Shown: positions 1 to 9,311, numbered from the stretch's first letter. The stretch is 64,000 nt of DNA from Pseudomonas sp. PB101 (GCF_009764265.1 NZ_RWIR01000052.1:1-64000); one strand, 5' to 3'. Notes: generated by a model from the sequence alone, not told the origin. Made by a program: numbers and translations.

Positions 1-203
1 CCTCTTTTTCAACTTCCTTTTGGCTTCGATGACCTGAAGCACCTGCTGTCGAAATCTGCGTAACTCATTGTTTACCAAGGAGTTTTCCGTTTCGACTGCG
101 CCGGAAGTGGGGCGAATTATAGGCTTCCAGAATCTGCCGTCAAGCACTGATTTAGCTTTTCTATCAATGACTTGCAGAAAGGGCCAAAACAGCCCAAAGG
201 GGA
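1..203 (-). other. Non-coding left edge, resembles sequence upstream of an rRNA operon
   Basis: No plausible gene lies here. Read on the minus strand, the block (about 120 down to 1) resembles, from memory, the conserved stretch that precedes the P1/P2 promoters of rRNA operons in fluorescent pseudomonads. If so, a 16S-23S-5S operon starts just left of the window and is transcribed away from it. No promoter or rRNA lies inside the window, so this is inference only. Confidence 0.3.
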
Positions 204-242
204 CTATATAGAAGAGCCGGAACGCCCCTCTATATAGAAGAG
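204..242. repeat. 13-bp direct repeat ctatatagaagag
   Basis: The 13-mer ctatatagaagag occurs at 204-216 and again at 230-242, 26 bp apart start to start. It lies just downstream of the CoA-transferase stop on the minus strand. No terminator stem with a T-run is visible here, so the function is unknown. It could be a slippage duplication or a small binding-site pair. Confidence 0.5.
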
Positions 243-247
243 ACCAA

Positions 248-1468
248 TCAGAGAACGCCCGAAGCCTTGAATGCAGACACCGTCCCGGCATCCAGGCCCA
301 ACACCCGCTGCAAAACCTCCAGCGTGTGCTCTCCCAGCAAAGGAGGTGCATAGCGGTATTCCACCGGCGTCTGCGACAGTCGAATCGGACTCGCCACCTG
401 AGGCACCATTCCGGCCAGCGCATGCGGCAGCTCGATAGCCAATCCGCGTGCCTTGACCTGAGGGTCGGCAAACATCTGCGCCAGGTCATTGATAGGCCCG
501 CAAGGCACGCCAGCCTGCTCAAGCTGCGCCACCCACTCGGCAGTGGTCTTGAACACCGTAGCCTGGCGGATCAGCGGAATCAGTACCGCCCTGTTTGCCA
601 CCCGCAGCTTGTTGGTCGCAAAACGCGGATCATCCGCCCATTGCGGCTGCCTGGCCACTTCCGCGAACTTGCGGAACTGCCCATCGTTCCCGACGGTAAG
701 GATGAAATCGCCATCCGCCGTAGGAAAATCCTGATAGGGCACGATGTTCGGATGAGCATTACCCAGGCGTTTAGGCGCATTGCCTGTCGTCAGGTAGTTC
801 ATTGCCTGGTTGGCCAGACAAGCCACCTGCACATCCAGCAGCGCCATGTCGATATGCTGACCACCGCCGTCGTGGTCCCGATGCGCGAGCGCGGCCAGGA
901 TCGCGACAGTCGAATACAGCCCGGTCAGGATGTCCGTGAGTGCCACGCCAACCTTCACCGGCCCCTCGCCATCTTCGCCTTCAGGTCTGCCCGTCAGGCT
1001 CATGAGGCCGCCAAGCCCCTGGATCATGAAGTCATAACCCGCACGCTTGGCGTAAGGACCGGTCTGGCCGAACCCGGTGATCGAGCAGTAGATCAGATCC
1101 GGATTGATCGCCTTCAACGATTCATAGTCCAGGCCATAAGCCGCCAGACCACCGACCTTGAAGTTCTCGATCAGGATGTCCGACTTGGCCGCCAGCTCGC
1201 GCACCAGCTTCTGGCCTTCGGGGCGCGTGAAGTCGATGGTGACCGATTGCTTGTTGCGATTGGCCGACAGGTAATAGGCGGCCTCGCTGGTGTTCTCGCC
1301 ATAAGCGTCCTTGAGGAAAGGCGGCCCCCAGGCGCGCGTGTCATCGCCGTTACCCGGGCGCTCGACCTTGATCACTTCGGCGCCAAGGTCGGCCAGGATC
1401 TGTCCGGCCCAAGGCCCGGCCAGCACCCGCGATAAATCCAGTACCCGTAGATGCGATAGCGCGCCCAT
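248..1468 (-). CDS. gcoT: Family III CoA-transferase, probable glutarate CoA-transferase
   Basis: CaiB/BaiF (class III) CoA-transferase of 406 aa, the usual length. The N-terminus (LSRVLAGPWAGQILADLGAE, then KVERPGNGDDTR) is the CoA-binding start of this family. The catalytic Asp is expected near residue 170, by the GGLMSLTGRPEG and VALTDILTG segments. It would move CoA from succinyl-CoA or a similar donor to glutarate. The start has GGAG about 8 bases upstream, and the gene begins 11 bp after the gcdH stop, so the two form an operon. The divergent LysR gene completes the glutarate cluster known from P. putida. Substrate is inferred from this context. Confidence 0.85.
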   Translation of the reverse strand: MGALSHLRVLDLSRVLAGPWAGQILADLGAEVIKVERPGNGDDTRAWGPPFLKDAYGENTSEAAYYLSANRNKQSVTIDFTRPEGQKLVRELAAKSDILIENFKVGGLAAYGLDYESLKAINPDLIYCSITGFGQTGPYAKRAGYDFMIQGLGGLMSLTGRPEGEDGEGPVKVGVALTDILTGLYSTVAILAALAHRDHDGGGQHIDMALLDVQVACLANQAMNYLTTGNAPKRLGNAHPNIVPYQDFPTADGDFILTVGNDGQFRKFAEVARQPQWADDPRFATNKLRVANRAVLIPLIRQATVFKTTAEWVAQLEQAGVPCGPINDLAQMFADPQVKARGLAIELPHALAGMVPQVASPIRLSQTPVEYRYAPPLLGEHTLEVLQRVLGLDAGTVSAFKASGVL

Positions 1469-1479
1469 GGACGTTCTCC

Positions 1480-2661
1480 TTAATAGAACGCCTGGATGCC
1501 GGTTTGCGCACGGCCAAGGATCAGCGCGTGGACGTCATGAGTACCTTCATAGGTATTCACCACCTCCAGGTTGACCAGGTGACGCGCTACGCCGAACTCG
1601 TCGGAGATGCCGTTGCCACCGAGCATGTCACGAGCCATGCGCGCGATGTCCAGGGACTTGCCGCAGGAGTTGCGCTTCATCATCGAAGTGATTTCGACCG
1701 CCGCAGTGCCTTCGTCCTTCATGCGACCCAGACGCAGGCAGCCTTGCAGCGCCATGGTGATTTCGGTCTGCATGTCGGCCAGTTTCTTCTGGATCAACTG
1801 AGTGGCGGCCAATGGGCGACCGAACTGCTGACGATCCAGGGTGTACTGGCGAGCGGTGTGCCAGCAGAACTCGGCCGCACCCAGCGCACCCCAGGAGATG
1901 CCGTAGCGCGCCGAGTTCAGGCAGGTGAAGGGACCTTTCAGGCCGCGCACATCCGGGAAGATGTTCTCTTCCGGCACGAACACGTTGTCCATGACGATTT
2001 CACCGGTGATCGATGCGCGCAGGCCAACCTTGCCGTGAATCGCCGGAGCGCTCAGGCCTTTCCAGCCTTTCTCCAGAACGAAGCCGCGGATGTCGCCGGC
2101 ATCGTCTTTGCCCCAGACCACGAACACGTCGGCAATCGGGCTGTTGGTGATCCACATCTTGCTGCCAGTGAGGCTGTAGCCGCCTTCCACTTTGCGTGCA
2201 CGAGTGATCATCGCGCCCGGATCGGAACCGTGGTTAGGCTCGGTCAGACCGAAGCAGCCGATCCACTCGCCCGAGGCCAGTTTCGGCAGGTACTTCTGCT
2301 TCTGCGCTTCGGTACCGAATTCATTGATTGGCACCATCACCAGCGAGGACTGCACACTCATCATCGAACGATAGCCGGAGTCGATACGTTCGACTTCACG
2401 GGCAATCAGGCCGTAGCTGACGTAGTTCAGGCCACTGCCTCCGTACTGCTCGGGGATGGTTGCGCCCAACAGACCCACTTCGCCCATTTCGCGGAAGATC
2501 GCCGGATCGGTCTTCTCATGGCGGAAAGCTTCAAGAATGCGCGGCGCGAGGCTCTGCTGAGCGAACTGCGCAGCCGTGTCGCGAATCATGCGTTCTTCTT
2601 CAGTGAGCTGTTGATCCAGCAGCAGGGGATCGATCCAGTTGAAGCTAGCTTTACCGCCCAT
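1480..2661 (-). CDS. gcdH: Glutaryl-CoA dehydrogenase
   Basis: Acyl-CoA dehydrogenase fold of 393 aa. It would oxidise and decarboxylate glutaryl-CoA to crotonyl-CoA, passing electrons through ETF, in lysine and glutarate breakdown. The FAD-binding segment GCFGLTEPNHGSDPG and the EGTHDVHALILGRAQTG C-terminus with the conserved YEGTHDV are typical of glutaryl-CoA dehydrogenases; the catalytic Glu lies in YEGT. It is the first gene of a two-gene operon with the CoA-transferase and is divergent from gcdR. Confidence 0.95.
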   Translation of the reverse strand: MGGKASFNWIDPLLLDQQLTEEERMIRDTAAQFAQQSLAPRILEAFRHEKTDPAIFREMGEVGLLGATIPEQYGGSGLNYVSYGLIAREVERIDSGYRSMMSVQSSLVMVPINEFGTEAQKQKYLPKLASGEWIGCFGLTEPNHGSDPGAMITRARKVEGGYSLTGSKMWITNSPIADVFVVWGKDDAGDIRGFVLEKGWKGLSAPAIHGKVGLRASITGEIVMDNVFVPEENIFPDVRGLKGPFTCLNSARYGISWGALGAAEFCWHTARQYTLDRQQFGRPLAATQLIQKKLADMQTEITMALQGCLRLGRMKDEGTAAVEITSMMKRNSCGKSLDIARMARDMLGGNGISDEFGVARHLVNLEVVNTYEGTHDVHALILGRAQTGIQAFY

Positions 2662-2818
2662 GAGTGTGTCCTCTCGAATCGGGTCAAATAACGTGGACTG
2701 ATCCTAGGCCCGGATCGGCTCTACGGCAAACGAGGATTTCGCATACTGTTGTGCTATTTTCTCACTCCGAAAGGTCGAAAAAGAGCTTTTATGCGATCCA
2801 TTAGTGAGGTTGACGTAC
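2662..2818. promoter_or_regulatory. Divergent promoter region gcdH / gcdR
   Basis: A 157-bp spacer carries the promoters of gcdH (minus) and the LysR gene (plus). LysR regulators normally bind such a spacer at T-N11-A sites. I could not fix one unambiguously. Confidence 0.5.
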
Positions 2819-3718
2819 ATGCGCAGAAAGATACCCAGTACCACGGCCCTGATCAGCTTCGAGGCAGCGGCGCGCCACGAGAGCTTCACCAAGGCCGCCC
2901 AGGAACTTTCGCTGACCCAAGGGGCGATTTGCCGACAGATCGCCAGCCTTGAAGAATTCCTCAGCGTGGAACTGTTCCGACGCTCGCGGCGTGGAGTGAA
3001 GCTGACGGAGGCCGGGCTTTCCTACAGCCGTCGAGTGGCCACTCAGCTTGATGCGGTCGAGCGAGACACGCTGTCGGTCATGGGCCAGCAGGGCGCCAAC
3101 GTGATCGAGCTGGCCGTGGTGCCGACCTTCGGCACCCAGTGGTTGCTGCCGCGACTCAAGGACTTCCAGCAAAAACACCCGGAAGTGACCGTCAACCTGA
3201 CCAACCGGACGCGGCCGTTCCTGTTCGCCGACACTGATTTTGATGCCGCCATCTACTTCGGTGATGCGGATTGGTCAGGTACAGAATCCCACAGGCTGAT
3301 GGGTGAAAATCCGATGCCTGTTTGCAGCCCCAGCCTACAGGGAAACAAGACCAGCCTGACGCCCGCGGACATCGCCGAGCTGCCTCTTCTGCAACAGACC
3401 ACACGCCCCTACGCCTGGCGCCAATGGTTCGACTCCCAACACCTGAATGTCCCGCGAGACATGACAGGCCCGCGCTACGAGCTATTCTCAATGCTCGCCC
3501 AGGCGGCCATGCACGACATGGGGATTGCGTTGATCCCGCCGTTCCTGATTCAACGCGAGTTGAAAGAAAAACGCCTGGTGATCGCCAACCCCCAGGCACT
3601 GTCCAGCATCAAGGCTTATTACCTGATGATTCCTGAGCGAAAGGTCGAATCTGCGTCTTTGAGGGCATTTCGTGACTGGCTGGTAAATCAGGCGCACAGC
3701 TACAGCCTAGAGGGTTAA
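2819..3718 (+). CDS. gcdR: LysR-family regulator of glutarate catabolism
   Basis: LysR-type regulator of 299 aa (ATG 2819; GAGG at 2806-2809 favours this start over a GTG at 2804). The N-terminal winged helix reads ALISFEAAARHESFTKAAQE then LSLTQGAICRQIASLEE. The rest is a periplasmic-binding-like effector domain in the GcvA/AmpR style. It is divergent from gcdH-gcoT and presumably activates them in response to glutarate, as the P. putida counterpart does. The function is inferred from position and family. Confidence 0.85.
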   Translation: MRRKIPSTTALISFEAAARHESFTKAAQELSLTQGAICRQIASLEEFLSVELFRRSRRGVKLTEAGLSYSRRVATQLDAVERDTLSVMGQQGANVIELAVVPTFGTQWLLPRLKDFQQKHPEVTVNLTNRTRPFLFADTDFDAAIYFGDADWSGTESHRLMGENPMPVCSPSLQGNKTSLTPADIAELPLLQQTTRPYAWRQWFDSQHLNVPRDMTGPRYELFSMLAQAAMHDMGIALIPPFLIQRELKEKRLVIANPQALSSIKAYYLMIPERKVESASLRAFRDWLVNQAHSYSLEG

Positions 3719-4153
3719 AGGCTCTCCAATGTTATTTGACCTCGTAGTCAGAAAAATAAAAGCCCTACAGATATACGTATTTGTCGCATAGCAGCAAACT
3801 GTATCGAGAAGTCGTACAAACGTCCCACAAGCGCCTGACCACGCGGCTTTGCGCCACTATTTCGAAGCGATGCCGCATCATTCATACGGCCGATGTGTAA
3901 ATTCTTCAATTTCGGCCAGAATCCTTGAAAAGCACGGTCTGCAAGGGATCGAGCCGGTTGGTTGCGACATTCGGTCACGGGGTGACTTGTAGTTAATTTT
4001 CCGTCACCCGTCATAATCCCTTGAAGGGCACAAAGTTCGCCTGCAAAATGCCGCGCCCCGCCTCATTTTGGCGGGATCGTGCTGATCGGCCGCCCCAGCC
4101 GCACCATCCGTAGTGCATGGGTTTACTCAATAAGATCACGCAGGAGATTTGAC
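3719..4153. other. Non-coding, leader region of the pnt operon
   Basis: About 435 bp without a convincing gene. A GC-rich hairpin (cccgcc 4057-4062 with ggcggg 4070-4075) lies 80 bp upstream of pntAA but has no T-run, so it is not a clear terminator. The short minus-strand reading frames here have no family resemblance. The pnt promoter is presumably in this interval. Confidence 0.4.
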
Positions 4154-5275
4154 GTGCACATTGGTGTTCCTCTCGAAACCCAGACCGGTGAAACACGGGT
4201 TGCTGCAACCCCGGAAACCATCAAGAAGCTGATCGGCCAGGGCCATAAGGTCACTGTACAAAGCGGCGCCGGCATTAATGCCAGCGTTGTCGACAGTGCC
4301 TATGAAGCGGCAGGCGCAACCATTGGCAGCGCCGATGACGCGTTTGGCGCAGAGCTGATTTTGAAGGTGGTCGCGCCCAGCGACAGCGAGTTGGCGCTGA
4401 TTAAAAGCGGCACCGTCGTGGTCGGGATGCTCAATCCGTTCAACAACGAAACCATCGCCAAAATGGCCGAGTGCGGCATTACCGCATTTGCCCTGGAGGC
4501 TGCGCCTCGCACTTCCCGTGCGCAGAGCTTGGATGTGCTGTCGTCGCAAGCCAACATCGCCGGCTATAAAGCCGTGTTGCTGGCCGCGCACTACTACCCG
4601 CGCTTCATGCCGATGCTGATGACCGCTGCCGGTACCGTAAAAGCCGCTCGCGTGCTGATTCTCGGTGCTGGCGTGGCCGGTTTGCAGGCAATCGCTACCG
4701 CGAAACGCCTGGGTGCGGTGATCGAAGCGTCCGACGTGCGTCCTGCGGTTAAAGAGCAGATCGAATCCCTCGGCGCCAAATTCGTCGACGTGCCTTACGA
4801 GACCGACGAAGAACGCGAATGCGCCGTTGGTGTCGGCGGTTACGCCCGTCCGATGCCGGCCAGCTGGATGCAACGTCAGGCCCTGGCCGTGCACGAACGC
4901 GCCAAACAAGCTGACATCGTCATCACCACCGCACTGATTCCGGGCCGCAAGGCGCCGACGTTGCTCAGCGCGGAAACCGTGGCACAGATGAAACCGGGCT
5001 CGGTGGTCATCGACCTCGCGGCGGCGCAGGGTGGTAACTGTCCGCTGACCGTGGCCGATCAGGTGGTCGTCGAAAATGGCGTGACCATCGTTGGCCCGAC
5101 CAACCTGGCCGGCGCAGTGGCGGCCGATGCTTCGGCGCTGTACGCACGCAACCTGCTGGACTTCATGAAACTGTTGTTCGATAAAGAAGGACAACTGGTG
5201 ATCAACCTTGAAGACGATATCGTCGCCGCGTGCCTGATGTGCCGCGACGGCCAGATCGTGCGCAAGAACGGCTGA
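4154..5275 (+). CDS. pntAA: NAD(P) transhydrogenase subunit alpha part 1
   Basis: 373-aa NAD(H)-binding domain I of proton-translocating transhydrogenase. It exchanges hydride between NADH and NADP+ at the inner membrane, driven by the proton gradient. It opens HIGVPLETQTGETRVAATPE. The nucleotide fold has VLILGAGVAGLQAIATAKRL, and the conserved RQALAVHE and DLAAAQGGNCP follow. The GTG at 4154 is chosen because CAGGAG (4141-4146) sits 7 bases upstream; an upstream extension to 4079 lacks support. In Pseudomonas alpha is split in two, and the membrane part follows 11 bp later as pntAB. Confidence 0.95.
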   Translation: MHIGVPLETQTGETRVAATPETIKKLIGQGHKVTVQSGAGINASVVDSAYEAAGATIGSADDAFGAELILKVVAPSDSELALIKSGTVVVGMLNPFNNETIAKMAECGITAFALEAAPRTSRAQSLDVLSSQANIAGYKAVLLAAHYYPRFMPMLMTAAGTVKAARVLILGAGVAGLQAIATAKRLGAVIEASDVRPAVKEQIESLGAKFVDVPYETDEERECAVGVGGYARPMPASWMQRQALAVHERAKQADIVITTALIPGRKAPTLLSAETVAQMKPGSVVIDLAAAQGGNCPLTVADQVVVENGVTIVGPTNLAGAVAADASALYARNLLDFMKLLFDKEGQLVINLEDDIVAACLMCRDGQIVRKNG

Positions 5276-5286
5276 GGATAAAAACA

Positions 5287-5637
5287 ATGGAAGACATGCT
5301 GATCTCTCACGGTATCTACAACCTGATCATCTTCGTGCTGGCCATCTATGTCGGCTACCACGTGGTCTGGAATGTGACACCTGCACTGCACACCCCACTG
5401 ATGGCCGTGACCAACGCCATCTCGGCCATCGTCATCGTCGGCGCCATGCTCGCCGCCGCCCTCACCGTGACTCCACTGGGCAAGACCATGGGCACCCTGG
5501 CCGTGGCCCTGGCCGCCGTCAACGTGTTTGGTGGCTTCCTGGTGACTCGCCGCATGCTGGAAATGTTCAAGAAGAAAGCGGCCAAGGCTCCGGCTGCCAA
5601 GGCCGAAGCAGTCAAGGCTGAGGTGCAGCAAGCATGA
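5287..5637 (+). CDS. pntAB: NAD(P) transhydrogenase subunit alpha part 2
   Basis: 116 aa; the small membrane subunit with about three to four hydrophobic helices (LIIFVLAIYVGYHVVW; AIVIVGAMLAAALT; VALAAVNVFGGF) and an Ala/Lys-rich tail (KKKAAKAPAAKAEAVKAE). It equals the C-terminal domain of E. coli PntA. The ATG at 5287 follows the pntAA stop by 11 bp, and its stop overlaps the pntB start as ATGA, so the two are translationally coupled. Confidence 0.95.
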   Translation: MEDMLISHGIYNLIIFVLAIYVGYHVVWNVTPALHTPLMAVTNAISAIVIVGAMLAAALTVTPLGKTMGTLAVALAAVNVFGGFLVTRRMLEMFKKKAAKAPAAKAEAVKAEVQQA

Positions 5638-7067
5638 GCATGAACCTGGTTACGTCCCTGTATTTGATCGCCTCGGTCTGCTTCATCCAGGCGCTCAAGG
5701 GCCTCTCGCACCCCACCACGTCGCGCCGCGGCAACCTGTTCGGCATGCTCGGCATGGGCCTGGCGATCCTCACCACGGTCGGCCTGATCTACAAGCTCGG
5801 TGCCGAGTTGGCGCAAGACGGTATCGTCTACGTGATCGTCGGCCTGCTGATCGGCGGCACTGCCGGCTCGATCATGGCCAAACGCGTTGAAATGACCAAG
5901 ATGCCCGAGCTGGTCGCCTTCATGCACAGCATGATCGGCCTGGCCGCGGTGTTCATCGCCATTGCGGCGGTCGTCGAGCCGCAGTCGCTGGGTATCGTTG
6001 CGCAACTGGGTGACGCGATCCCGGCCGGTAACCGCCTGGAGCTGTTCCTCGGTGCCGCCATTGGTGCGATCACCTTCTCCGGTTCGGTCATCGCCTTCGG
6101 CAAGCTCTCGGGCAAGTACAAGTTCCGCCTGTTCCAGGGCGCACCGGTACAGTTCACCGGCCAACACAAACTGAACCTGCTGCTGGGCGTGGCTACACTG
6201 GGCCTGGGCATCACCTTCATGTTGACCGGCGACCTCAGCGCCTTCGCCCTGATGCTGGCCCTGGCCTTCATCATGGGTGTGCTGATCATCATCCCGATCG
6301 GTGGCGCGGACATGCCAGTGGTCGTGTCGATGCTCAACAGCTACTCCGGCTGGGCGGCGGCAGGTATCGGCTTCTCGCTGAACAACTCGATGCTGATCAT
6401 CGCCGGTTCGCTGGTGGGCTCAAGCGGTGCGATCCTCTCGTACATCATGTGCAAGGCGATGAACCGCTCCTTCTTCAATGTACTGCTCGGCGGTTTCGGC
6501 AATACAGCCGACGCAGGCCCTGCAGGCGCCAAGGAAGCCCGTCCGGTGAAATCCGGTTCGGCTGACGATGCGACCTTCCTGCTGACCAACGCCGACACCG
6601 TGATCATCGTTCCGGGCTACGGCCTGGCGGTAGCACGGGCACAGCATGCGCTGAAGGAACTGACCGAGAAGCTGACCCATCGCGGCGTGACCGTGAAGTA
6701 TGCGATCCACCCGGTGGCCGGTCGTATGCCGGGCCATATGAACGTATTGCTGGCCGAGGCCGAAGTGCCTTACGACCAGGTGTTCGAGATGGAAGACATC
6801 AACTCCGAGTTCGGCCAGGCCGACGTGGTGCTGGTGTTGGGCGCCAACGACGTGGTCAACCCGGCCGCGAAGAACGATCCGAAATCGCCGATTGCCGGCA
6901 TGCCGATCCTCGAAGCGTTCAAGGCCAAGACCATCATCGTCAACAAGCGCTCGATGGCCAGCGGCTATGCCGGCCTGGATAACGAACTGTTCTACCTGGA
7001 CAAGACCATGATGGTGTTCGGTGACGCTAAAAAGGTCATCGAAGACATGGTAAAAGCCGTCGACTAA
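5634..7067 (+). CDS. pntB: NAD(P) transhydrogenase subunit beta
   Basis: 477 aa, full length. The N-terminal half is a multi-helix membrane domain that carries the proton channel. The C-terminal third is the NADP(H)-binding domain III, with VIIVPGYGLAVARAQHAL as the nucleotide loop, then HPVAGRMPGHMNVLLAEA and VLVLGANDVVNPAA. It ends the pnt operon and is followed by a strong terminator. Confidence 0.96.
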   Translation: MSMNLVTSLYLIASVCFIQALKGLSHPTTSRRGNLFGMLGMGLAILTTVGLIYKLGAELAQDGIVYVIVGLLIGGTAGSIMAKRVEMTKMPELVAFMHSMIGLAAVFIAIAAVVEPQSLGIVAQLGDAIPAGNRLELFLGAAIGAITFSGSVIAFGKLSGKYKFRLFQGAPVQFTGQHKLNLLLGVATLGLGITFMLTGDLSAFALMLALAFIMGVLIIIPIGGADMPVVVSMLNSYSGWAAAGIGFSLNNSMLIIAGSLVGSSGAILSYIMCKAMNRSFFNVLLGGFGNTADAGPAGAKEARPVKSGSADDATFLLTNADTVIIVPGYGLAVARAQHALKELTEKLTHRGVTVKYAIHPVAGRMPGHMNVLLAEAEVPYDQVFEMEDINSEFGQADVVLVLGANDVVNPAAKNDPKSPIAGMPILEAFKAKTIIVNKRSMASGYAGLDNELFYLDKTMMVFGDAKKVIEDMVKAVD

Positions 7068-7084
7068 CCCTCTGCGGCACATAG

Positions 7085-7111
7085 AACGCCCCGACTTGTC
7101 GGGGCGTTTTT
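7085..7111 (+). terminator. Intrinsic terminator of the pnt operon
   Basis: Ten-bp stem aacgccccga (7085-7094) / tcggggcgtt (7099-7108), loop cttg, with a T5 run at 7107-7111. It lies 18 bp after the pntB stop. Confidence 0.92.
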
Positions 7112-7280
7112 GTTTGCGCAAATCGTCGGACAAACTATTCTTTTGTTACCGATCCGGTAACGGTGTTTTGCTTGAAAGGCCCGGAATAGACGCCTCGATT
7201 GCGACCTTGGTAGCGGGACAGAAGCCGGCGCAATTCACTAGACTGCACGTCCTGCTACCTGTTGCCCGAGATAACAATCC

Positions 7281-8774
7281 ATGTACCGTGACCGTATTCG
7301 CCTGCCTTCGTTGTTGGACAAAGTGATGAGCGCTGCCGACGCCGCCGCCCTGATTGAAGACGGCATGACCGTCGGCATGAGCGGCTTTACTCGCGCCGGC
7401 GAAGCCAAGGCCGTTCCTCAGGCGCTGGCCGAACGTGCCAAGGTCACGCCGCTGAAGATCAGCCTGATGACTGGCGCTAGCCTGGGCAACGACCTCGACA
7501 AGCAGTTGACCGAAGCTGGCGTGCTGTCGCGACGCATGCCGTTTCAGGTCGACAGCACCCTGCGCAAGGCGATCAACGCCGGTGAAGTCATGTTCATCGA
7601 CCAGCACTTGTCGGAAACCGTGGAGCAATTGCGCAACCAGCAACTGAAACTGCCGGACATTGCCGTGATTGAAGCCGTGGCGATCACCGAGCAAGGGCAT
7701 ATCGTGCCAACCACCTCGGTAGGCAACTCGGCCAGCTTCGCGATTTTCGCCAAGCACGTGATCGTCGAGATCAACATGGCGCACAACCCGAACCTGGAAG
7801 GTCTGCACGACATCTATATCCCGACTTATCGCCCGACCCGCACGCCGATTCCACTGGTCAAGGTCGACGACCGCATCGGCAGCACCGCCATCCCGATTCC
7901 AGCGGAAAAGATCGTCGCCATCGTGGTCACCAACCAGGCTGACTCGCCCTCCACGGTGTTGGCACCGGACACCGAGACCCAGGCCATCGCCGACCACCTG
8001 ATCGACTTCTTCAAGCAGGAAGTGGCAGCAGGACGCATGACCAACAAGCTCGGCCCGCTACAAGCCGGTATCGGCACCATCGCCAACTCGGTGATGTGTG
8101 GCCTGATCGACTCGCCGTTCGAAGACCTGACGATGTATTCCGAAGTACTTCAGGACTCTACCTTCGACCTGATCGACGCAGGCAAGCTGAGTTTTGCTTC
8201 GGGCAGTTCGATCACCCTGTCGAGCCGGCGCAACGCCGATGTGTTCGGCAACCTCGAGCGGTACAAGGACAAGCTGGTTCTGCGCCCGCAGGAGATCTCC
8301 AACCATCCTGAAGTCGTGCGCCGCCTCGGTATCATCGGCATCAACACGGCTCTGGAGTTCGACATCTACGGCAACGTCAACTCCACTCACGTCTGCGGCA
8401 CGCGGATGATGAACGGCATCGGTGGCTCGGGCGACTTCGCACGCAACGCGCACCTGTCCGTGTTCGTGACCAAGTCAATCGCCAAGGGCGGCGCGATCTC
8501 CAGCGTGGTGCCGATGGTCAGCCACGTCGACCACACCGAGCATGATGTCGACATCCTCGTGACCGAAGTGGGCCTGGCAGACTTGCGAGGCCTGGCGCCC
8601 CGGGAGCGTGCCCGGGTCATCATCGACAAATGCGTGCACCCGGATTACCGCCAGGCGTTGAACGATTACTTCACCGCCGCGTGCGCCATCGGCGGGCACA
8701 CCCCACACATCCTGCGTGACGCCCTGAGCTGGCACATCAACCTGGAAGAAACCGGGCAGATGCTGAAGAAGTAA
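7281..8774 (+). CDS. Acetyl-CoA hydrolase / succinate CoA-transferase family
   Basis: 497-aa Cat1/AarC-type CoA-transferase. It likely moves CoA between acetyl- or propionyl-CoA and succinate, and so links short-chain acyl-CoA pools to the TCA cycle. The N-terminal half has DGMTVGMSGFTRAGEAKAVP and the Gly-rich loop region. TMYSEVLQDS contains the probable catalytic Glu, and GTRMMNGIGGSGDFARNAHL is the signature near the C-terminus. The ATG at 7281 has only a weak GAG upstream. It stands alone downstream of pnt, as in other pseudomonads. Which acid it prefers cannot be told from sequence. Confidence 0.9.
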   Translation: MYRDRIRLPSLLDKVMSAADAAALIEDGMTVGMSGFTRAGEAKAVPQALAERAKVTPLKISLMTGASLGNDLDKQLTEAGVLSRRMPFQVDSTLRKAINAGEVMFIDQHLSETVEQLRNQQLKLPDIAVIEAVAITEQGHIVPTTSVGNSASFAIFAKHVIVEINMAHNPNLEGLHDIYIPTYRPTRTPIPLVKVDDRIGSTAIPIPAEKIVAIVVTNQADSPSTVLAPDTETQAIADHLIDFFKQEVAAGRMTNKLGPLQAGIGTIANSVMCGLIDSPFEDLTMYSEVLQDSTFDLIDAGKLSFASGSSITLSSRRNADVFGNLERYKDKLVLRPQEISNHPEVVRRLGIIGINTALEFDIYGNVNSTHVCGTRMMNGIGGSGDFARNAHLSVFVTKSIAKGGAISSVVPMVSHVDHTEHDVDILVTEVGLADLRGLAPRERARVIIDKCVHPDYRQALNDYFTAACAIGGHTPHILRDALSWHINLEETGQMLKK

Positions 8775-9095
8775 TTGGTACAGAAAAGCAGCTGGCGCAA
8801 ACACAGTTTCGTCAGCTTGCTCTGACCATTCTCAAGAAGTGAAAAAAACTGTACTGCTGTACTGGTCATTTCTGACGGAAAACTCCTACCTTTTCGAGCA
8901 GAAACTGCATTTTTGCACTTAAACAGTGCAGATAGGTACAGTTGCCTCAATTTTGACCAGTACACCCCCTATAAACAGTTAACTGAGCTCTCACAATACA
9001 GATGAACTGTATCTACAGAGACTAGGCAAACAAGAGGATCATGGGCACCAGTTAAACCACTACCTAATCCCGCCACAAGCGGAAGGATGACCACC
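8775..9095 (+). promoter_or_regulatory. Operator-rich promoter region of the DUF1127 gene
   Basis: A 321-bp AT-rich spacer with several related repeats. CTGTACTG occurs twice in tandem (8849-8856, 8857-8864). TGTACTGGTCA (8858-8868) recurs as its exact reverse complement at 8954-8964. ATACAG-N5-CTGTAT forms a dyad at 8996-9012. Such CTGTAC/GTACAG repeats look like sites for a MocR/GntR-type regulator, but no such gene lies in the window, so the binder is unknown. Confidence 0.6.
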
Positions 9096-9311
9096 ATGGA
9101 ACGTACACTCAGTTCCGATCTGTTCTTCGAAGACACTGCTGCAAAAACCCAGGCTTCCCTGCCTCTGCGCGTTATCGCCAACCTGATGCTGTGGCAGCGC
9201 CGCATCACCAGCCGCCATCAACTGGCTCGCCTGGATTCGCGTCTGCTGGCTGACGCCGGGATTAGCGAAGCACAACGCTACGAAGAGCTGAGCAAGCCGT
9301 TCTGGCGCTAA
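9096..9311 (+). CDS. DUF1127 domain protein
   Basis: 71-aa small basic protein. The C-terminal DUF1127 module reads RRITSRHQLARLDSRLLADA then GISEAQRYEELSKPFW. Alpha-proteobacterial members have been linked to RNA turnover and phosphate or carbon metabolism; the role in Pseudomonas is unknown. The ATG at 9096 is chosen over 9087 because GGAAGG at 9081-9086 is correctly spaced for it. A terminator follows 60 bp downstream, so the gene is monocistronic. The large upstream operator array suggests tight, dedicated control. Confidence 0.88.
   Translation: MERTLSSDLFFEDTAAKTQASLPLRVIANLMLWQRRITSRHQLARLDSRLLADAGISEAQRYEELSKPFWR

Noticed and set aside
4057..4075. Terminator before pntAA
   Set aside because: Stem present but no T-run, and it would block the pnt operon unless regulated.
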